Below are positions 1 to 9,433 of a stretch of DNA of 64,000 nt, piece by piece. Positions within the stretch are counted from its first letter, which is position 1; every line of letters begins with the position of its first letter. The DNA is taken from the NCBI RefSeq assembly GCF_014773385.1, contig NZ_JACXAI010000032.1:1-64000 (forward strand). The letters are read 5' to 3'. The notes below the pieces were generated by a model, which saw only the letters and a list, made by a program, of their open reading frames with translations, did not search any database and was not told the DNA's origin. Position numbers and translations under genes: made by a program. The stretch comes from Metabacillus arenae (GTDB lineage: Bacteria; Bacillota; Bacilli; Bacillales; Bacillaceae).

Positions 1-111
1 TATCCATTATAAAGGACTTTTTCTTTGCACAAAATAATAAAATTGAACATTTTGAGTATTCTTAATAGTGAAAATTAATTAATGCAACACTAGTGAAACT
101 TCTTAACTAAT

Positions 112-143
112 AAAAAAACCGTGACTGTTTAAAATGGTCACGG
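112..143 (-). terminator. Intrinsic terminator of the two-component operon
   Basis: Inverted repeat CCGTGAC (119-125) / GTCACGG (137-143). Read on the minus strand the hairpin is followed by a run of seven T (112-118). It lies just beyond the stop codon of the sensor kinase gene and so ends the minus-strand operon. The plus strand also has a short T run after the stem, so it may work in both directions. Confidence 0.85.
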
Positions 144-150
144 CTTTTTC

Positions 151-1917
151 CTATTTTGGAAGAATTGGATATTTAATTTTTACAGTTGTTCCCCAGCCTG
201 GTTTACTCAATATTTGAAAGTGACTATTTGAGTCATACGTCAATTGGAGCCGTCTATAGGTATTCGATAAACCAATATGATTTGGATCGTTAGAGGAATC
301 AATAATGTTTTTTTGAATGTCAGCTAAAGTGCTTTTATTCATACCTACCCCATTATCAGTTATTGATAAAACAATAAAATGATCCTTGCTTCGGATTTTA
401 ATCTTAATTAGTCCTTTTTCTTTTTTTGGAATTAACCCATGGCCAATACTATTTTCAATAATCGGCTGCAACAATAGTTTTAAAATACAATAATCATGGA
501 TTGTTTCTTCATAATCCCAAATGACATAGAATTTTTCTTTATATCTTACCTTCATTATTTCGAGATAATTTTTAGTATGATAGATTTCATCCTTTATACG
601 AACTGTTTTACCTTCGATTCTAAGTGAATAATTCAGAATACCGGATAAGTTTTCAAGCATTGCAGTTGCTTCATTGGCTTTTCCGGTTAAACCGAATGTC
701 TTCCAATAGATTGTTGCCAGCGTATTTGAGAGAAAATGAGGATTCATTTGACTTTGTAAGGCTAAAAGCTCAGCGGTTTGCAGCTCGAATTTCTTTTCTG
801 TTAATTGATTTTTTAGCTGATTTTGCTCCACAAACGATTTAATAATATTTTCAATAATATAACGATATTCATCTTCTTTAAATGAAATATTTTGAGGGAG
901 GGCAAAATCCCCCCTCTTGCCGGATTTGATGATCGAAATGATATTACTAACATGATTTATGTTTCTCTTTGTTAAATAAAAGATGATCACAACACCGATG
1001 AAAAAAGACAAAGATGCAAATAAAAAGGTTAATCTTTTTAACATAATCGGTACTTTGTAAAGACTTTTTGTTTGAGTAATAGAAATATATTTCCAGCCAT
1101 GTGCTTCTGAGAATAGATGATTCGCTGAATATAAGGTGTCTTTATAAGTAAACTGAAATTCTGTATTGCTGCTGCTTTTAAGATTCTCAAGTTGAAGCTC
1201 TTTAAAAAGTTCAGCGTTTTGGTTTCCGAAGAGCAGGTTATTATTGCTGTCAAGGACCAAGATCGCTTGGTTTTCATACGTATTTAGGTTGTTAAGAATA
1301 TTTTCAAAATAACTTTTATGAATATTAAGGGTTATAAGTCCTTGCGGTTCAATCGTATTTGACCAAAAAATATTACGATACAAAGTAATCACTTCCTCAG
1401 GGCTGCTGAAGGAGTATTCTTTAATCGAGCGATTTTGTACCCAAATCGTATGATTGGTATTATTCGTATTAAAATGTTCGTACCAATCCTTATCGAAAAA
1501 ATGATTCAGCCGAACCATGCCTTTGTTTGAAGTTATAAATTGTTTGTTATCATTCTCATAATAAATGTAGATTGAGTGGATATAGGGCCTGGCTGTTGCT
1601 TGGGTGGTTAAATAGCTGGTTGTAAAGTTTAGATCAGAGCTTTGTTGGTAGTTAAAATTATTGGACCGTAGTAAATTTTTTAATGTTAAAATAATTTCTG
1701 AGTTGGTGCTGTAATCCAGATTTAAAGACTGCATTTCATTAAAGGCTAGATCAACATGCTGATCAATTTGTTTCAGGATATTGTTATTATTTATCGTAAT
1801 GGCTTCTTTTACATGATTTTCCGAGATTGAGTATGCGAGTGCACCAAGTAAAGTTAACGGAATTAATAAGGGACACACAAAAAAGAGAACATTTTTTAGG
1901 AAAAATTTTTTACTCAT
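151..1917 (-). CDS. YesM-type sensor histidine kinase
   Basis: 588-residue membrane sensor kinase of the LytS/YesM class. A first membrane segment lies near residues 8-30, followed by an extracellular sensor region of about 260 residues and a second segment near 292-316. The cytoplasmic part has a HAMP-like linker, the His_kinase motif NPHFLSNTL with phospho-acceptor His394, and a C-terminal HATPase domain with IENS, DNGVGM and GLSNTYRRL. It should phosphorylate the AraC-type regulator encoded 2 bp upstream. In Bacillaceae such pairs usually sense an extracellular sugar or oligosaccharide and switch on an adjacent ABC importer. The divergent permease/GH4 operon is therefore the likely target. 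The signal itself cannot be read from the sequence. Confidence 0.93.
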   Translation of the reverse strand: MSKKFFLKNVLFFVCPLLIPLTLLGALAYSISENHVKEAITINNNNILKQIDQHVDLAFNEMQSLNLDYSTNSEIILTLKNLLRSNNFNYQQSSDLNFTTSYLTTQATARPYIHSIYIYYENDNKQFITSNKGMVRLNHFFDKDWYEHFNTNNTNHTIWVQNRSIKEYSFSSPEEVITLYRNIFWSNTIEPQGLITLNIHKSYFENILNNLNTYENQAILVLDSNNNLLFGNQNAELFKELQLENLKSSSNTEFQFTYKDTLYSANHLFSEAHGWKYISITQTKSLYKVPIMLKRLTFLFASLSFFIGVVIIFYLTKRNINHVSNIISIIKSGKRGDFALPQNISFKEDEYRYIIENIIKSFVEQNQLKNQLTEKKFELQTAELLALQSQMNPHFLSNTLATIYWKTFGLTGKANEATAMLENLSGILNYSLRIEGKTVRIKDEIYHTKNYLEIMKVRYKEKFYVIWDYEETIHDYCILKLLLQPIIENSIGHGLIPKKEKGLIKIKIRSKDHFIVLSITDNGVGMNKSTLADIQKNIIDSSNDPNHIGLSNTYRRLQLTYDSNSHFQILSKPGWGTTVKIKYPILPK

Positions 1918-1919
1918 AT

Positions 1920-2651
1920 TTATCCACTTCGAAATTCTCTCGGACTTTTACCATGATATTTTTTAAACATTCTGGTGAAATTTTTTGCATTGCTATAACC
2001 GACCATTGTACTCACTTCATAAGTTTTATACCGATAATCTGATAGGAGCTCAGCAGCTTTTTCCATTTTAACCATGCTTACATAATCTGAAAAATTTTGT
2101 CCCGTTTTCTCTTTGAAATAAGTGCTGATGTAATTTGCACTCATATGAACCAGGCTTGCAACATCTTCAAGATTAACACTGTCATAATGCTCTTTTACAT
2201 AAGCTTTTATAGTGGAAATAATATTATCACTATAAGTAAAAACCGTTTCTTCCTCACTATTCTTATTAGTCCTCTCTTGATCTAAATCTTTTTTCAGCCT
2301 GGTAAACAAAGTTTGAAGTTCCTCGTATTTACTGGGCTTTACAACATAATCATATACCCCAAAATTGATTGCTTTTTTAGCGTAATCAAATTCCCTGTAT
2401 GCACTAAGAAAAACAATTTTTATTGGCAGTTCACGTTTTACAATTTCCTCCGCTAATTCTATTCCTGTCATCACCGGCATTCTAATATCACTAAATAGAA
2501 CATCTACCGAGTTCGTATTAATAATATCTATGGCTTCTTTTCCATTTTGACATTCAAATGCGATCTCAAACCCCAATGTGTTCCATGGAAAATAGTTTAT
2601 TAACCCGTACCGAATCTCATATTCATCATCAACAAGTAAAACTTTATACAT
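1920..2651 (-). CDS. YesN-type response regulator, AraC family
   Basis: 243-residue response regulator. The receiver domain (about 1-120) has the acidic pair Asp8-Asp9, phospho-acceptor Asp55 (in FSDIRMP) and Lys105 (in VVKPS). Residues 145-243 form an AraC-type double helix-turn-helix ending KYHGKSPREFR. It is the first gene of a minus-strand operon with the sensor kinase. A GGAGGG ribosome site lies just upstream of its ATG. It is divergent from the sugar permease operon and probably activates that operon through the 265-bp shared intergenic region. The role is inferred from family and position. Confidence 0.93.
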   Translation of the reverse strand: MYKVLLVDDEYEIRYGLINYFPWNTLGFEIAFECQNGKEAIDIINTNSVDVLFSDIRMPVMTGIELAEEIVKRELPIKIVFLSAYREFDYAKKAINFGVYDYVVKPSKYEELQTLFTRLKKDLDQERTNKNSEEETVFTYSDNIISTIKAYVKEHYDSVNLEDVASLVHMSANYISTYFKEKTGQNFSDYVSMVKMEKAAELLSDYRYKTYEVSTMVGYSNAKNFTRMFKKYHGKSPREFRSG

Positions 2652-2730
2652 GAAACTCCCTCCATTATAAAAAGTGGAATCATTAAGCGAAAAAAGTCAC
2701 CCTATTTAAAGAGAAAAAGACACCTTCTTT

Positions 2731-2744
2731 TGAAAGCGCTTAAT
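2731..2744. promoter_or_regulatory. Candidate CcpA (cre) site
   Basis: TGAAAGCGCTTAAT fits the cre consensus TGWAANCGNTNWCA at 9 of 11 defined positions; only the final CA is lost. It lies in the divergent region between the AraC-type regulator and the sugar permease operon, where catabolite repression would be expected. No binding is shown. Confidence 0.5.
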
Positions 2745-2916
2745 TACTGAGGTGTTTTAAAAGGTTAGGTCCCTATTTAATAGGTCCTTCTTTTTTTATG
2801 ATAGAGAAAGAGAGTGTAAGTTCATTTTACTAAAGGGAGGGAAAAATAACAATTTTATTTTTTTGATAAACAATAAGATTCTGAATAGTCGATATATTAG
2901 TGAGGGGGAGGAATTT

Positions 2917-3858
2917 ATGAGTTTAGTCAGGAGAGAAACTTCCGTCAATGCTTTCTTGAAAGTAAAAGAAAAGAAAGCGATGAAAAGAAAATACAATTAT
3001 ATGGGGTATGTGTTTATTTTACCTTGGCTAATAGGTCTTTTCCTATTCGAGCTTTATCCTTTAATTTATTCGTTTTATTTATCATTTACGGAGTATGATG
3101 TATTTAATCCTCCTAAATTTGTCGGTTTTGAGAATTACATTTATATGTTTACTAGAGACCCAGAATTTTATAATTCCTTAAAAGTAACGTTGATCTATGT
3201 TTTCATCGCTGTACCGTTAAAAGTAGTTTTCGCATTAATTGTAGCGCTCCTATTAAATTTAAATTTAAAAGGGATGAGCATATACAGGACCATTTTTTAT
3301 CTGCCTTCCATATTAGGCGGAAGCGTAGCTGTAGCTATATTGTGGAGATTCCTATTTACTGAAAACGGTTTAATAAATGGAATTTTAAGCTTTTTAAATT
3401 TACCTACCGAGAATTGGCTCGGTAATCCAAATTTTTCATTGTTAACAATTAGTCTGCTTACAGTTTGGCAGTTTGGATCATCAATGGTTTTATTTCTAGC
3501 GGGGTTAAAGCAAGTCCCTAAGGATTTATATGAAGCGGCGAGGGTAGATGGTGCATCGAATTTAAGAGTGTTCTTTTCTGTAACTCTTCCAATCCTTACA
3601 CCAATTGTTCTCTTCAACCTTGTCATGCAAACCATTAATGCTTTTCAAGAATTCACGGCAGCCTTTGTCATTACAAACGGAGGTCCTTTGAAATCCACAT
3701 ATTTATACGGAATCATGCTCTATGAAAATGCTTTTTCTTTTTTGAAGATGGGATATGCTTCAGCGCTGTCGTGGGTTTTATTTATCATCATTTTACTATT
3801 TACATCTTTACTGTTCCTTTCTTCTAAGCACTGGATTCATTATCAGGATGAGGAGTGA
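2917..3858 (+). CDS. Sugar ABC transporter permease (LplB/MalF type)
   Basis: Inner-membrane permease of a CUT1-type carbohydrate importer, 313 residues from the chosen start. It has about six membrane segments and the ATPase-docking EAA loop EAARVDGASN starting at Glu206. The ATG at 2917 is preferred because a strong GAGGGGGAGG box ends six bases before it; the reading frame continues 18 codons upstream without a ribosome site. The next permease follows after five bases. No binding-protein gene lies before or after the pair and no ATPase is encoded here, so a shared MsmX-type ATPase must energise it. The linked GH4 enzyme points to galacturonate-containing oligosaccharides as cargo. Confidence 0.9.
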   Translation: MSLVRRETSVNAFLKVKEKKAMKRKYNYMGYVFILPWLIGLFLFELYPLIYSFYLSFTEYDVFNPPKFVGFENYIYMFTRDPEFYNSLKVTLIYVFIAVPLKVVFALIVALLLNLNLKGMSIYRTIFYLPSILGGSVAVAILWRFLFTENGLINGILSFLNLPTENWLGNPNFSLLTISLLTVWQFGSSMVLFLAGLKQVPKDLYEAARVDGASNLRVFFSVTLPILTPIVLFNLVMQTINAFQEFTAAFVITNGGPLKSTYLYGIMLYENAFSFLKMGYASALSWVLFIIILLFTSLLFLSSKHWIHYQDEE

Positions 3859-3863
3859 ACCAA

Positions 3864-4697
3864 ATGAAAAAAAGACAGAAGGTTATATTATATAGTTTTT
3901 TAACATTGTTTAGTTTGGTAATGTTTTACCCATTCCTACACATGCTGTCAGCCACATTTAAATCAAATGAAGAGATATTCTCAGGCATAGGGTTAATTCC
4001 GAATGAATTCTCATTTAGTGGATTTATTAATGGCTGGGCGGGGATGGGTGATAATACATTTGGTGTTTTTCTAATGAATTCTTTCAAATTGGTCATTCCC
4101 ACGGTTATTTTTACGATTATATCAAGCGTTGTGGTTGCTTACGGTTTTGCGAGGTTCAACTTCCCGCTCAAAAAATTATTATTTACGATCATGCTTGCTA
4201 CCTTAATGCTGCCGCAGGCCGTTGTCATTGTACCTCGGTATTTACTATTTAATAAGTTAGGCTGGCTTGATACGTACCTCCCTTTTTATATGCCGGCGAT
4301 ATTTGCAACCTTTCCATTTTTCACTTATATGTTAATTCAATTTATTAGAGGAATCCCTAAGGAATTGGATGAAGCGGCAACTCTTGATGGCTGCAATTCA
4401 TTTACCATTTTAACGAGAATTCATTTGCCGCTATTAAAGCCTGCCATGTTTTCTGTAGGAATCTTTCAATTCATATGGGTATGGAATGACTTTTTTAATC
4501 CTTTAATTTATATAAATAGTGTGGATAAATACCCGCTTGCATTAGGACTGCGTCTATTCATGGATGCTGAAGGTTCAATAGTTTGGAATGAAGTAATGGC
4601 GATGTCTATAGTTACGATTATCCCTTGTGTGCTTCTCTTCTTCTTTGCTCAACGATATTTTGTTGAAGGCATTTCTTCTAGTGGATTGAAAGGATAG
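3864..4697 (+). CDS. Sugar ABC transporter permease (LplC/MalG type)
   Basis: Second permease subunit, 277 residues, about six membrane segments, with the EAA loop EAATLDGCNS from Glu170. ATG 3864 is preferred over the overlapping GTG at 3855 because AGGAG (3851-3855) sits eight bases upstream. It pairs with the preceding permease to form the membrane channel of a CUT1-family importer. The next gene in the operon is the GH4 hydrolase, 41 bp downstream. Confidence 0.9.
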   Translation: MKKRQKVILYSFLTLFSLVMFYPFLHMLSATFKSNEEIFSGIGLIPNEFSFSGFINGWAGMGDNTFGVFLMNSFKLVIPTVIFTIISSVVVAYGFARFNFPLKKLLFTIMLATLMLPQAVVIVPRYLLFNKLGWLDTYLPFYMPAIFATFPFFTYMLIQFIRGIPKELDEAATLDGCNSFTILTRIHLPLLKPAMFSVGIFQFIWVWNDFFNPLIYINSVDKYPLALGLRLFMDAEGSIVWNEVMAMSIVTIIPCVLLFFFAQRYFVEGISSSGLKG

Positions 4698-4738
4698 ACA
4701 GATCATACAAATGAATTTATTGGAGGACTGGATTCTAA

Positions 4739-6142
4739 ATGAGCCAAAAAACAGTAAACGATGTTCAAATAGCTTATATCGGCGGAGGGTCCCAAGGCTG
4801 GGCTTGGGGCTTGATGAGTGACCTTGCAATGGAGAAACAGATTTCGGGAAAGGTTAAATTGTATGATATTCATTATGATGCAGCTTATCAAAACGAGGTC
4901 ATTGGAAATCAACTAAATGAACGAAGTGATGTTGTTGGAAAATGGAGATATGAAGCTGTAAGAAAGTTAGAGGATGCATTAGAGGGAGCAAATTTTGTCA
5001 TTATTTCGATTCTTCCTGGAACATTTGAGGAAATGAAGTCAGATGTTCATCTGCCGGAAAAGTATGGTATCTATCAATCTGTTGGAGATACTGTAGGACC
5101 TGGAGGATTGATTAGAGCTCTGCGGACAATCCCTCTATTTGTAAAAATTGCCGAACACATACAAAAATACGCTCCAAAATCGTGGGTGATCAATTATACC
5201 AATCCAATGAGTCTATGTACGAGGGCTTTGTATCATACTTTCCCCGAAATAAAGGCAATTGGCTGCTGTCACGAGGTGTTTGGCACACAAAAGCTGCTTG
5301 CTCAGATGGTAGAGCTTCTGTGTGGGATTGAAAAGGTCAGTCGTGAAGAAATCGAAGTAAATGTATTAGGCATTAACCATTTTACATGGATAGATCAGGC
5401 ATCATATACAGGAAAGGATTTACTTCCATTATATAGAGAGTTTGTTGATAAATATTATGAAACGGGATATGAAGGATCAGAAGAAGGACATTGGATGAAC
5501 AATCATTTTGCATCGGCAGAAAGAGTAAAGTTTGATTTATTTAAAAGATTTAAAGTTATCGCAGCTGCGGGGGATCGGCATTTAGCTGAATTTATGCCGA
5601 ATACGTGGTATTTGGAGAATCCTCAAAAAGTGAAGGAATGGAAATTTGGCTTAACTCCGGTACAATGGCGTATTGAAAATAAAAAAAGATTAGTAGAAAA
5701 AGGCTATCGCTTATCTAAGGGAGAAGAGTCATTTCAAATTGATCCTACCGGTGAAGAGGGTGTGGAAATAATAAAATCTTTACTCGGATTAAGGAAGATG
5801 ATATCGAACGTGAATATTCCCAACACTGGTCAAATGAAAGATGTCCCGCTAGATTCGATCGTAGAAACAAATGCAATCGTTAGCTATAACAGCGTAAGGC
5901 CTGTTTTAGCAGGAAAGCTGCCTGCTCCTGTCCATAAAATGATTATCGAACATATTTATAATCAAGAGACTATTCTCCAGGCCGCTCTTACGAAGGATAA
6001 GGAAATAGCTTTACAAGCCTTTTTGCAAGACCCATTAGTTAGCAGCAATTCGCCAGAGCAGAATGCCGAGTTGTTTGAAGAGATGCTGTCTCATACAAAA
6101 AACTATCTTGAAGGGTGGAATATTCACCAAAAGGTTAATTAA
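4739..6142 (+). CDS. lplD: GH4 alpha-galacturonidase (LplD-like)
   Basis: 467-residue glycoside hydrolase of family 4, an NAD- and metal-dependent group. The N-terminal Rossmann segment reads AYIGGGSQGW, and the NAD-domain signature is C177-H-E-V180, followed by the GINHFTW motif. Within GH4 the CHEV signature marks alpha-galacturonidases, whereas alpha-galactosidases carry CHSV and phospho-glucosidases carry CN[VI]P. The enzyme would cleave galacturonate-containing oligosaccharides in the cytoplasm after import by the two permeases. A GGAGG box lies 12 bases before the ATG. Length is normal for the family. The substrate assignment follows from the motif and is not proved by it. Confidence 0.88.
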   Translation: MSQKTVNDVQIAYIGGGSQGWAWGLMSDLAMEKQISGKVKLYDIHYDAAYQNEVIGNQLNERSDVVGKWRYEAVRKLEDALEGANFVIISILPGTFEEMKSDVHLPEKYGIYQSVGDTVGPGGLIRALRTIPLFVKIAEHIQKYAPKSWVINYTNPMSLCTRALYHTFPEIKAIGCCHEVFGTQKLLAQMVELLCGIEKVSREEIEVNVLGINHFTWIDQASYTGKDLLPLYREFVDKYYETGYEGSEEGHWMNNHFASAERVKFDLFKRFKVIAAAGDRHLAEFMPNTWYLENPQKVKEWKFGLTPVQWRIENKKRLVEKGYRLSKGEESFQIDPTGEEGVEIIKSLLGLRKMISNVNIPNTGQMKDVPLDSIVETNAIVSYNSVRPVLAGKLPAPVHKMIIEHIYNQETILQAALTKDKEIALQAFLQDPLVSSNSPEQNAELFEEMLSHTKNYLEGWNIHQKVN

Positions 6143-6202
6143 AGACATATCCTAAATTAGGAAAAAAGTAATCATAAAGAGATCACTTTTATATGTATTC
6201 TG

Positions 6203-6227
6203 GGCTGCCGAAATCATTTCGGCAGCC
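6203..6227 (+). terminator. Terminator after the permease/GH4 operon
   Basis: Near-perfect inverted repeat: GGCTGCCGAAA (6203-6213) pairs with TTTCGGCAGCC (6217-6227), followed by TATTTTAAAAT. It lies 60 bp after the GH4 stop codon. Confidence 0.8.
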
Positions 6228-6232
6228 TATTT

Positions 6233-6290
6233 TAAAATATATTTCACCCTGCCACAGATCTTGAAATTGTGGTATTTTTCGTGTAGTTAC
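6233..6290. repeat. Dispersed repeat S, copy 1
   Basis: This block resembles 49731-49780: both contain ATTTCACCCT, then CACAGA or TACAGA, CTTGA, and GGTATTTTTCG or GGTGTTTTTCG. In both places the block follows directly on the terminator of a plus-strand transcription unit. It has no coding potential. Function unknown. Confidence 0.5.
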
Positions 6291-6892
6291 AATGGAAGGT
6301 TTAACTAATAATGTATCAAGTGAAAAAAAGTCTCGACTGTCCAATGTGTGGGTATTACTATAACAAGTTAAACGAAAAAAGGAAATATACCCAAAAATTC
6401 CAAAAAGGTTTTTAAGAATGATTCCGATGGGTATTAATTCACAAAAAAATTTAAAATTCTATTTACTAATAATAATTTACCTTTTATAATAGCTATAAAT
6501 TACAATAATGTAATAAAATATAACATATCGCGATAAGATTTGTTTTTCCTAATTGTATGAACCACAGATCTAAACTCTTCTAAAAAAACCTACCTGAAAT
6601 AACAGCTTTAATCAAAGAATTGCTTCATAGATTACTTTCACTATGCACTCCTATCACCTATACACATCGATCTATACACATTAATAATGTTACATAATGC
6701 ATAACAAACACCTTACAACTTTTAACAAAATGTATAATGCAATCAGAAAAAGAAAAAAGTAAAATTAACTTAAACTTCTGATAATTCTGCATATTATATG
6801 TATACATATTTAGAAAATTGAGGTGTAGGTAACTAATAGATTAAGGCTTTACGAATTGACATTCAATCCAGCAATTTTTTGAAGACGGTAAT
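6291..6892. other. AT-rich intergenic stretch, no gene seen
   Basis: About 600 bp of very AT-rich DNA with no open frame preceded by a ribosome site on either strand. A TTGACA hexamer at 6856-6861 could be a -35 element for the downstream amidohydrolase gene, but no good -10 box lies at the right spacing. Confidence 0.4.
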
Positions 6893-6930
6893 AAAGAGCC
6901 ATATAGTCATTTGCAGGATGGCTCTTTTAA
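6893..6930 (+). terminator. Leader hairpin with T run before the ureidopropionase gene
   Basis: AAAGAGCCAT (6893-6902) pairs with ATGGCTCTTT (6918-6927), followed by TTTTAAATAA. The hairpin ends only six bases before the AAGGAGG ribosome site of the next gene. It is either an attenuator in that gene's leader or the terminator of an untranslated upstream transcript. A similar hairpin precedes preT, and another precedes the pucR-type gene. Confidence 0.6.
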
Positions 6931-6949
6931 ATAATAAGGAGGTTTGCTT

Positions 6950-7837
6950 ATGTCAGATAACGTAACAATTGGCCTTATTCAAGCTTCAAATGATGTAGAT
7001 GGAAATCAACCAGTAGAGATTCACAAGCAAAAAGCAATTGAAAAACATATTAGCCTTATTAAGGAAGCGAAAGATAAAGGTGCACAAATAATCTGTTTAC
7101 AAGAGATTTTTTATGGACCTTATTTTTGTTCTGAGCAAAACACAAAATGGTATGATGCAGCTGAAGAAATACCAAATGGTCCGACGACAAAACAATTTCA
7201 AGACTTAGCTAAAGAACTCGGTGTCGTAATTGTTTTGCCTATTTATGAGAGGGAAGGTATTGCAACCTACTATAATACGGCCGCAGTCATAGATGCGGAT
7301 GGATCTTACTTAGGAAAATACCGTAAAACACATATTCCGCATGTAGGAGCAGGGGATCAAGGGTACGGATTCTGGGAGAAATTTTATTTTAAACCAGGGA
7401 ACCTTGGATATCCAGTGTTTGACACAGCTTTTGCAAAAGTAGGGGTGTACATTTGCTATGACAGGCATTTTCCGGAAGGAGCCAGATTACTAGGATTAAA
7501 AGGTGCAGAAATTGTTTTAAATCCTTCTGCTACAGTTGCTGGAACCTCTGAATACTTATGGAAGCTCGAACAACCTGCGCATGCGGTTGCTAATGGATAC
7601 TATGTTGGTGCGATTAACAGAGTTGGAACAGAGGGACCTTGGAATATGGGGGAATTTTACGGCCAATCTTATCTAGTAGATCCAAGAGGTAACTTTGTCA
7701 CGATAGGAAGCCGGGATCGTGATGAAGTGATCGTTGGGGAAATGAATAAAAGACTAATTAGAGAGGTTCGTGATGCATGGCAATTTTACCGGGATCGAAG
7801 ACCGGAAACCTATGAAGAAATGGTTTCATTACTATAA
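6950..7837 (+). CDS. Beta-ureidopropionase, nitrilase superfamily
   Basis: 295-residue carbon-nitrogen hydrolase. The catalytic triad is visible as Glu52 (LQEIFYG), Lys126 (YRKTHIPH) and Cys169 (CYDRHFPE). The close match to N-carbamoyl-beta-alanine hydrolases and the neighbouring PreTA and dihydropyrimidinase genes assign the last hydrolytic step of reductive pyrimidine breakdown: N-carbamoyl-beta-alanine to beta-alanine, CO2 and ammonia. ATG 6950 is chosen, seven bases after AAGGAGG; an in-frame TTG at 6944 is too close. It could also act on other N-carbamoyl amino acids. A second candidate for this step (M20 family) lies at 20140-21393. Confidence 0.88.
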   Translation: MSDNVTIGLIQASNDVDGNQPVEIHKQKAIEKHISLIKEAKDKGAQIICLQEIFYGPYFCSEQNTKWYDAAEEIPNGPTTKQFQDLAKELGVVIVLPIYEREGIATYYNTAAVIDADGSYLGKYRKTHIPHVGAGDQGYGFWEKFYFKPGNLGYPVFDTAFAKVGVYICYDRHFPEGARLLGLKGAEIVLNPSATVAGTSEYLWKLEQPAHAVANGYYVGAINRVGTEGPWNMGEFYGQSYLVDPRGNFVTIGSRDRDEVIVGEMNKRLIREVRDAWQFYRDRRPETYEEMVSLL

Positions 7838-7909
7838 AGAATTATAGAAAGCTCCTTCATGAGGGGCCTAAGCAAAACAAAATCAAAGTCTAAAACTATT
7901 TTTCCTGCG

Positions 7910-7948
7910 AGAGCTTTACATAACAATTTGTATTGAAGCTCTTTTTTT
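7910..7948 (+). terminator. Terminator between ureidopropionase and preT
   Basis: AGAGCTT (7910-7916) / AAGCTCT (7936-7942) followed by six T. It separates the nitrilase-type gene from preT, so the two are not a simple co-transcribed pair unless read-through is regulated. Confidence 0.75.
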
Positions 7949-8011
7949 ATTATTTGGGTTATTTTTAGGTATGTAGTCTTTTATCATCTTCCCTTAAGGA
8001 GGTTTTTGATT

Positions 8012-9385
8012 TTGGGTAATGTAAATCCTTCAAGAATATCAATCGAAAACTTAAATGAAAATTTCCAGGAGGTAGATCCTGGATTAACGAGGCAGGAAGC
8101 AGTAGAAGAATCGAATCGCTGCCTCTATTGTTACGATGCTCCTTGTATCACCGCATGTCCAACTGGAATTGATATTCCATCATTCATCAAAAAAATTGCT
8201 TCTGGCAATGTAAAAGGATCGGCCAAGACTATTATGACAGCTAATCCCATTGGAGCCAGCTGTGCTCGCGTATGTCCAACCGAGGAATTATGTGAAGGAG
8301 CCTGTGTCCTTAACCATTCGACAAAACCAATCATGATCGGAAACCTGCAAAGATACGCAACAGACTGGGCCATCAAGAATGAGCAGCTGTTATTTGAACC
8401 AGGAAAGAGAAATGGTAAATCAGTTGCCATTATCGGTGGAGGACCTGCTGGTTTATCTGCTGCCAGGGAACTTGGGCTTTTAGGCTATAAGGTTACGATT
8501 TTTGAAGCTGAAAAGAAGGCGGGAGGACTTAACACATATGGGATTGTTTCCTTCAGGCTTCCTCAAGAAATTTCTTATTGGGAAGTGAAGCAAGTAGAGA
8601 GCCTGGATGTAGAAATTCGGACAAATACGAGGGTAGGCAACGATATATCGGCAGATGAAATTATGAATAGCTATGACTCGACCCTGCTGGCAATTGGAAT
8701 GTCACATGTACCGGAATTAGGAATTCGTGGTGAGAATTTAGATGGAGTATTTGATGCTATCGAATTTGTTAAGGAAACAAAAACAAAACCGCTGTCGAAT
8801 AAGTTTCTTGGAAAACGAGTAGTGGTGATAGGGGCTGGAAATACGGCTATTGATGGAGCCACTTGTTCCGTTCGCTTAGGTGCAGAAAATGTAAAGATCC
8901 TATACAGACGTACTGTAGAAGAAATGACAGCTTATGAGTTTGAATATGAATTCGCTAAGCAAGATGGGGTTGAATTTAGATGGCTTACTGCTCCAAAACA
9001 GATTATTGGAGATGATCAAGGATGCGTAACGGCTATCGTATGTATCAAAATGAAGTTAGGTGAACCTGGAGAAGATGGCCGCCGTCGTCCTGTCCCAATT
9101 GAAGGATCGGAATTCACTCTGAAAGTCGATGCTGTCATAAAAGCAATAGGTCAATCTAGATATATTGAGCTCATTGAACAATTTGGGTTAGAACATAATG
9201 GAGGAGTCGTAAAAATTGATCCGAAAACCTACCAAACATCAAATCAACAGGTGTTTGCGTGCGGGGATGTCATTTTTGGAAAAGGACAAGGAGAAGCAAT
9301 GGTTGTATCTGCTGCACAGCAAGGAAAAGAGAGTGCACATGCCATTCATCAACTACTGTCCAATTCTATTGTCAAACCAGCATAA
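8012..9385 (+). CDS. preT: Dihydropyrimidine dehydrogenase, PreT subunit
   Basis: 457-residue flavoprotein subunit of NAD-dependent dihydropyrimidine dehydrogenase. The N-terminal iron-sulfur domain has two cysteine clusters (CLYCYDAPCITACP and CARVCPTEELCEGAC). Then come an FAD Rossmann motif (IIGGGPAGL) and an NAD(P) motif (VIGAGNTAID), as in glutamate synthase small subunits. It passes electrons from NADH to PreA to reduce uracil and thymine. The start is probably TTG 8012, nine bases after AGGAGG; TTG 8006 is only three bases away. preA follows 48 bp downstream. Confidence 0.93.
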   Translation: MGNVNPSRISIENLNENFQEVDPGLTRQEAVEESNRCLYCYDAPCITACPTGIDIPSFIKKIASGNVKGSAKTIMTANPIGASCARVCPTEELCEGACVLNHSTKPIMIGNLQRYATDWAIKNEQLLFEPGKRNGKSVAIIGGGPAGLSAARELGLLGYKVTIFEAEKKAGGLNTYGIVSFRLPQEISYWEVKQVESLDVEIRTNTRVGNDISADEIMNSYDSTLLAIGMSHVPELGIRGENLDGVFDAIEFVKETKTKPLSNKFLGKRVVVIGAGNTAIDGATCSVRLGAENVKILYRRTVEEMTAYEFEYEFAKQDGVEFRWLTAPKQIIGDDQGCVTAIVCIKMKLGEPGEDGRRRPVPIEGSEFTLKVDAVIKAIGQSRYIELIEQFGLEHNGGVVKIDPKTYQTSNQQVFACGDVIFGKGQGEAMVVSAAQQGKESAHAIHQLLSNSIVKPA

Positions 9386-9433
9386 AGCTAATCCGAAAAG
9401 TTTTCAAGAGAGAAATAACAGGGAGGCAGGATG

